A stretch of 64,000 bases of DNA from Trametes villosa (taxonomy: Eukaryota; Basidiomycota; Agaricomycetes; Polyporales; Polyporaceae): NCBI GenBank assembly GCA_002964805.2, contig PUDQ02000001.1, forward strand, positions 496,001 through 560,000, written 5' to 3'. How positions within the stretch are numbered: the stretch's first letter is position 1; each line of letters starts with the position of its first letter. The notes under the pieces were generated by a model. The model saw nothing but the letters and a program-made list of their open reading frames with translations, was not told where the DNA came from and made no database searches. The translations under genes were made by a program, and so were the position numbers. This document shows, one piece after another, positions 59,313 through 64,000 of this stretch.

Positions 59313-60963
59313 GGCCTCTAGGGGCAGGCGCGCGGCGGATGTGATGTCATGCTGAGGCGTGCCGCGCGCGGTGTGGTAGCGGATCGGCGTGGGTGCAATG
59401 TGCGTTTTTCGCCGTCCGCTTGGCATGTAGGTGCTACGGAGGCGAGACGAGAAGAACGAGGAGAGGCGGGGCGGGACGAAATGGACCGGCTGGACACGTT
59501 CGTGCGCCGCCACTTGTAATGCACTGACTCGCTAGCTAGCTCTTTCCCCTTTACCGAAAAGACGGACTGTAGTGCTGCTTCCGTACCCGCTCCCGCTCCC
59601 CGTTCCCCGGACTCGAGTCTCCATGCATCCGTCGGACCGCGTCATGATACTCTGATACTCCATACCCTAGTAGTATTCACCCACCTACTCCTTTGCATTC
59701 CATTTTTGTTTTTCCTCTCTCTCTCGGTCACTCGCTCTCTGTCCATTAGTTATGTTGCATACGGCGTTCTATGACGCAGTAGGTATGTATCGTATCGTAC
59801 AGTACAGTGCAATGCGTGTACGTGCTATTCGATATCGCTGGGCTGCAGTGGTGCGTATGTAGTATGCGCACCGTGGTCCATGCAACGTCACGACGACTGC
59901 ACCCGCACATACTCGCACTCTGTTGTTGCCCTCTCCTCGAGCTCGGGTCGGACGCAATGCTTTCGATCGCGCAGCTCTAGCTCTAGCCTCTGTGAACATT
60001 CTAGCCAGGCTCAACTCTCCGAGCTCGACCATGCCCAGCTGCACAGCGCACCGCGATCCTCGTGTGCTAGTCGAACTGTGGTCATTCAGTGCTGTTCCGT
60101 GCACATGCACACGCTCGCAACAACGTCGGAGGCTCGGGCGGCCTCGCCTCCGCGCGGCCAATACCCCATTCAGCCTCGTCCTTGTCGAGCTCGATGCATA
60201 TGAGCTGTCCCGCTGCCACAGTTGCGGGTCCGACTGCAATCGGAGCGCTGTCAGTACGCCTTATTGCGATCGGCCCTGGACCAAGGGCCCAGGGCGGATG
60301 GGGTGTTGGTTGATGCGCTGGCAATGTCTGGCACGCGTCCCGACTCCCAAGTGCCTTCCAGGGATCGAGACGAGGCGCGCGGGGATAGAGCGAAGTTCGA
60401 ACGTCAGCGAAGGTTGGATACATTAGTGGTTAGCACAGCCCTGCGGGATGGACCTCGCAACAGGAACGCAGAACGCCCACGGAACGTCGGCAAAGTGATC
60501 GACGGAACAGCTCGAATATTACTCGTTGGACGCCTCCGCGTGCACACTGCAAAACGCCACGGCGCAGATACAGCTTGAGCGCGGTCGCCGGCATTCAAAC
60601 TGGGGTGTTCGGATCTGCAGGCGTCAGACGGGTATTGCGGGCACAACAAGAAAGCTTGCACAACGAGCGACAGAGGTGGGGGGCTGCGAACAAAACAACA
60701 GGGGGGTAAACGGGGTTGTCATAGTCCAGTGACAATCAGCGGGAGATAAAGTATGTTGTGTTCGAGCAGTGCAAAGCGAGAACTAGGGCGTAGTAAAGGA
60801 GGACATGGTCGTGAGGTAGAGATGAGTCCGACAGATGGTCTCTGGGGGAGACGACCGCTGCGTAGAGAGGCGCGACGTCATCGTGGTGTGGGTCGCGCGC
60901 GGTGCGAGAGTTTAGTGACCGCGTCATATGGTAAGAACTGCACAGTCCCAGGATCCCGACAAT
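59313..60963. other. Convergent intergenic region
   Basis: 1.65 kb between the 3' ends of the GH72 and chitin deacetylase genes. It holds a CT-rich stretch (about 59715-59740) and several AT-richer patches. Open frames look random. No RNA gene or repeat family is recognised. Confidence 0.55.
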
Positions 60964-62593
60964 TTAGAGGAAGAGCGCGAGCGCACCCGACACGAGGGCG
61001 AGGGCGACGGCGGACATCAGCCCGGGGCTAGCAACGCCCACAGCGCTGTTCTTGCCACCAGAGGCGGCGCCAGACGAGTTGCCGGTCGCCTCCGCGTTGC
61101 TGCCACTGCCAGTGGCTGAGCCCGTGGGGTTGGCAGAACCTGTCGTAATGGATGTTGCATGAGCGCCACTCGCCAATGTGCTCAACGGGTTTGCTGCGGA
61201 CGTACCAATCGGGTTCGACTTGTTGTCGTTCGTCTCGATGTATGCGTCGCTAAGGGGCTTGTTCAAGCACTGGACCATAGGCTTGATATCGAACGGCGGC
61301 TGGTGCGCAAGCGCATCGGGGAGGATGTACCCAGTCGCGATATCCACCGTCTGCTGGAACAGGTCGTGCTCTAGGACGATGAAACCGTGGTCAATGACCG
61401 TGGCGTTGCCGATGATGTTCTGCCAGTTGTTCAAGACCTGCTCAGACGTGATAGTACCGCCGTTGATATCGAAGTCTGTCGGAGTCTGTGTGAGTGTATG
61501 GTAAGATTTTAGGATGAACAATGAGACACACCTCCGGTATCGAAAGTGGCGGTGGGGCTGAGACGAGTCCAGATGGAAGTCTGAAGACCCATAGCCTTCG
61601 CGATCGCACGAACGCGGTTGTCGACGTCGCCGTACGGGGGACGCCAGTACGTGGGGGTGACACCAAGCACGTCCTTGATGATCTTCTTCGACCAACCGAA
61701 CTCGGCGATGATCTGCTCGTTCGTGAGGGTAGTCATCGGGTGGTGACTCCAGGTGTGGACGGCAATCTGGTGCTGCGCCATGTACTCATCCTGAAGCAGG
61801 GCGGGGTACGAGATCGCGCGGGAGCCGACAACGAAGAACGTAGCCTTGAGGTTGACGGAGTCGAGGTAGTGGAGCAGGTCACCAGTGTGCAGGGCCGGGC
61901 CGTCGTCGTAGGTGAGACCCCAGGTCATCTTGTCCGGGCACTCCTCAATATCATCGTCAGCCTTGCAACCACCGCACGTCCACCAGCAGCGGCTTGTGTC
62001 TGCGGCCGCCTGGGCGTTGGACGCGCAGCTGCCGTCCGCGGTGGTCGGTGCAAAGCTGGGGATAGCGACGCCAGAGGCGTTGACCTCCTTGATCCATTGC
62101 TGGACCTCGGGCGAGTCGGTGGGGGGAACAACATCGAGAGCGGGGTAGTTCGAAGGGACAAGCTTGGAGACTGAAAGAATTCAACCTCGGCTTAGCGCTG
62201 ATTGACAGCTGTTCAGAAAAATGAATGCTCACTATCGGGGAGAGCGGGGGCGTTGGGCAGGAAGGACGGGACCGTTCCACCCGCGAAGGTGGTGGTAGCA
62301 GCAACCGTAGCCTGCGAGGGCGCGTTCGCAACGATAGACGCAAGCGGGACCGCGGTCGGGTTGGTGGACGCCAAGGTGAAGGTGAGCGTGGTGGCACCAG
62401 CGGGCCCGGAGGCAGCCGCGGTCGCAACAGCTGTGCTGGTACCCGCCGCGGGAGCGGATGGGGAGGAGGAGGCGGCGGCAACGGTGGCCGACGAGGAGGC
62501 AGCAGGGGCTTGGCGTGCGTGATGCGCGTCGCGGATGCCGTGGGCGGATACAAGTGCCGGGAGGGCGAGGGCCGAGACGGCGGCGAACTTCAT
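60964..62593 (-). CDS. GPI-anchored chitin deacetylase (CE4 polysaccharide deacetylase)
   Basis: Converts cell-wall chitin to chitosan. Three exons (62593-62233, 62170-61532, 61475-60964) give 503 residues. The signal peptide is MKFAAVSALALPALVSAHG, followed by a Ser/Ala/Thr-rich, probably O-glycosylated stretch. CE4 motifs in order: TYDDGP (catalytic Asp pair), HTWSHHPMTTL (two metal His), RPPYGDVDNRVRAIA, DTGGDFDING and the late His in IVLEHD. A Cys cluster (CWWTCGGC) precedes the catalytic domain, as in fungal chitin deacetylases. The C-terminus is Ser/Gly/Thr-rich and ends in a hydrophobic segment (GLMSAVALALVSGALALFL) consistent with a GPI signal. TAAATATA on the minus strand lies about 235 bp upstream of the ATG. 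Confidence 0.93.
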
Positions 62594-63007
62594 TGCGGGC
62601 AGTAAAGAGCGGAGTTCGGGACTGGGGGAGGACGCCGTCGGTGAGTGGGACACACGACGGGAGGGGTTAAGTACTCGGCGGAGGGGACAAGCAGGCGGAC
62701 GCCCCGAAAAGAATCGCCAGGCGGACGTTATAGGCGTCCCCCGACAACACGCGCAAACACACGCGCCACCCAGCTCGCCGCGACGGCAGCACTCCACAGG
62801 AATAGCATCCAATGCACAGCACGGTATATTTAGGCCCCTCGAGCGTATCACTCGAAATCCACGATCCATTCTGCTCTTTTGACCGAGCGCCGAGCGCGCG
62901 CACAGGCCGCCCCTCCCGCACCGCATGCGCTCATCCTCCGCCAGGAATGCATATGCATCTCGGCAATCCCATCCCGCAACCCTCGTCTCCACGAACGCTA
63001 ACGCCGC
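62594..63007. promoter_or_regulatory. Chitin deacetylase promoter region
   Basis: 414 bp between the SET-family stop and the deacetylase start, both on the minus strand. TATATTTA at 62825-62832 (TAAATATA on the minus strand) is a possible TATA element. No gene is seen. Confidence 0.45.
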
Positions 63008-64000
63008 TTACGCCTTCTTCTGCTTTTTGGGGCGCGGCTTCTCCAGGTCAATCTCCTCCTCGTTCTCGTCGTCCTCGCTGTCGTCGTCCTCCTCGTCGCT
63101 GTCCACGTCGTCGCCCCCAGCGTGCCCGAGGAAGTACTCGATCGCCTCCGGGAATACGTCGTTCGCGATCGTCACCCCAATCTGTTCGCCGTCGCGTATC
63201 AGCTCCGGCATCTCAAAAGGCTAATCGAGGCCCATTTTTGTACTCACGTCGAACGGATCCTGCGCGACCTCGAAGAAGTTGAAGAAACTCCCGCCCTCAG
63301 ACGGCAGGTCGTCGTCCTCGTCCGTCACCCGCGGGTGCTGCTTCGTCAGGTTCTTCGACTCGTCCTTCCAGTCAATCTTCGTCGCCTGCACTCTGCCGTC
63401 AGCAAACTCATTCCCCCCAACTGAGCTAGTCGACGTGCGCCCTTTTGCACCGTCTAACACGTACCTGGGGCTCGACGTCGCGTTCCCAGGAGAACTCGAG
63501 CATCGTCTCCGTGATCCCATCGGCGTCCGCCTTGTCGTCGCCCTCGACCGGCGGCGGGATGTACTTGTACTCCTTCTTCAGGACCGTGTTCGAGAAGTAC
63601 GGGTTCTCCTTGAAGTGCTACAATCCCAACATGCCACCATCAGCCACTGCGCATGCAACACCCACGGGGCCCGGCGCCACTCCAGTGCGTCGCCCTGATA
63701 CCCCACACCCTCACAAGCAGAAAGAGAGAACAACACTCACGAACTCGAGCGTGAAGCAGCGCGACTCCTTCGGGTCGCGCACGATCCACAGGTCCTCGAG
63801 GTAGCTCAGCGCGGCCTGGTCCGAGTTGTGCTGCGCGTGCAGCGCGAGCATGCCGTGGTTCATGAGCGCGACCGGCCAGAACTTGCTGATCGCCTTCACC
63901 ACCGCGCGCCGCTTCTCGTACACGGGCACCATCTTCTCCTGCGCGCGGCGCTCTGTCGGCGCGTCCCTGGTCAGCTACGCGAGCGGGGCCAGCGCGGGAA
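63008..64000 (-). CDS. SET/TAF-I-like NAP-family histone chaperone, 5'-truncated
   Basis: Histone chaperone of the NAP superfamily, closer to SET/TAF-I than to Nap1. Minus-strand exons 63938-63741, 63617-63465, 63385-63248 and 63211-63008 give 231 visible residues; the start lies beyond the window edge. Landmarks: EKMVPVYEKRRAVVKAISKFWPVAL, DQAALSYLEDLWIVRDP, then LEFHFKENPYFSNTVLKKEYKY, which is the family's ENPYF core, and GGSFFNFFEVAQDPFD. The C-terminus is acidic (GGDDVDSDEEDDDSEDDENEEEID) and ends with basic PRPKKQKKA, a likely nuclear signal. The segment 63939-64000 is read as intron plus unknown upstream sequence. The acceptor GCGCGCAG before 63938 fixes the visible 5' exon. Confidence 0.85.

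Overview
The window is nuclear DNA from a filamentous basidiomycete, most likely an agaricomycete. It is GC-rich, genes lie on both strands, and almost every gene is broken by many introns of about 50-60 nt with GTRNGT donors, CTRAY branch points and YAG acceptors. I rebuilt each gene by joining exons in frame. No splice, start or family assignment was checked against transcripts or databases. No prokaryotic feature, CRISPR array or intact transposon is visible.

Layout: 1-1486 is the 3' part of the splicing factor PRP17/CDC40 (+). 1487-5562 is a gene-poor, very GC-rich stretch with a diverged inverted repeat. 5563-6240 is a small six-exon gene for a secreted repeat precursor with dibasic (Kex2-type) sites (+). 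Then come MCM3 (6877-9972, +), an F-box-like protein (10615-12297, -), a peroxisomal-type ABCD half-transporter (12860-15792, +), the PRELI/MSF1 protein UPS2 (16854-17545, +) and the TFIIIC B-block-binding subunit TFC3 (18252-25914, +).

From 27137 to 30704 lies an eight-helix membrane protein with a very acidic loop (+). A HOG-pathway-type MAPKKK (31262-35821, -) and the GTPase RBG1/DRG1 (36119-38255, +) diverge from a 297-bp promoter. A metallo-beta-lactamase-fold hydrolase (38889-40831, +), UPS1 (41685-42565, +), RIC1 (43028-46925, +) and a non-haem Fe(II)/2-oxoglutarate-type oxygenase (47334-48927, +) follow.

The last part is rich in cell-surface genes: sterol glucosyltransferase ATG26 (49130-54662, -), a SUR7/PalI membrane protein (54998-56136, +), a GPI-anchored GH72 glucanosyltransferase (57085-59312, +), a GPI-anchored CE4 chitin deacetylase (60964-62593, -) and the 3' part of a SET/NAP-family histone chaperone (63008-64000, -).

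Most genes are housekeeping. The observations I rate highest are: (1) RBG1 keeps its frame only if a one-nucleotide exon at 38027 is included; it sits between two normal-sized introns with good splice signals. (2) The gene at 5563-6240 looks like an undescribed peptide precursor in which the later repeats are each encoded by a separate phase-0 exon. (3) A perfect RNA polymerase III B-box lies in intron 1 of TFC3, the gene for the subunit that binds B-boxes, with a near-perfect copy just upstream of the gene. (4) UPS1 and UPS2, which encode lipid-transfer paralogues, both lie in the window and share an identically placed first intron.
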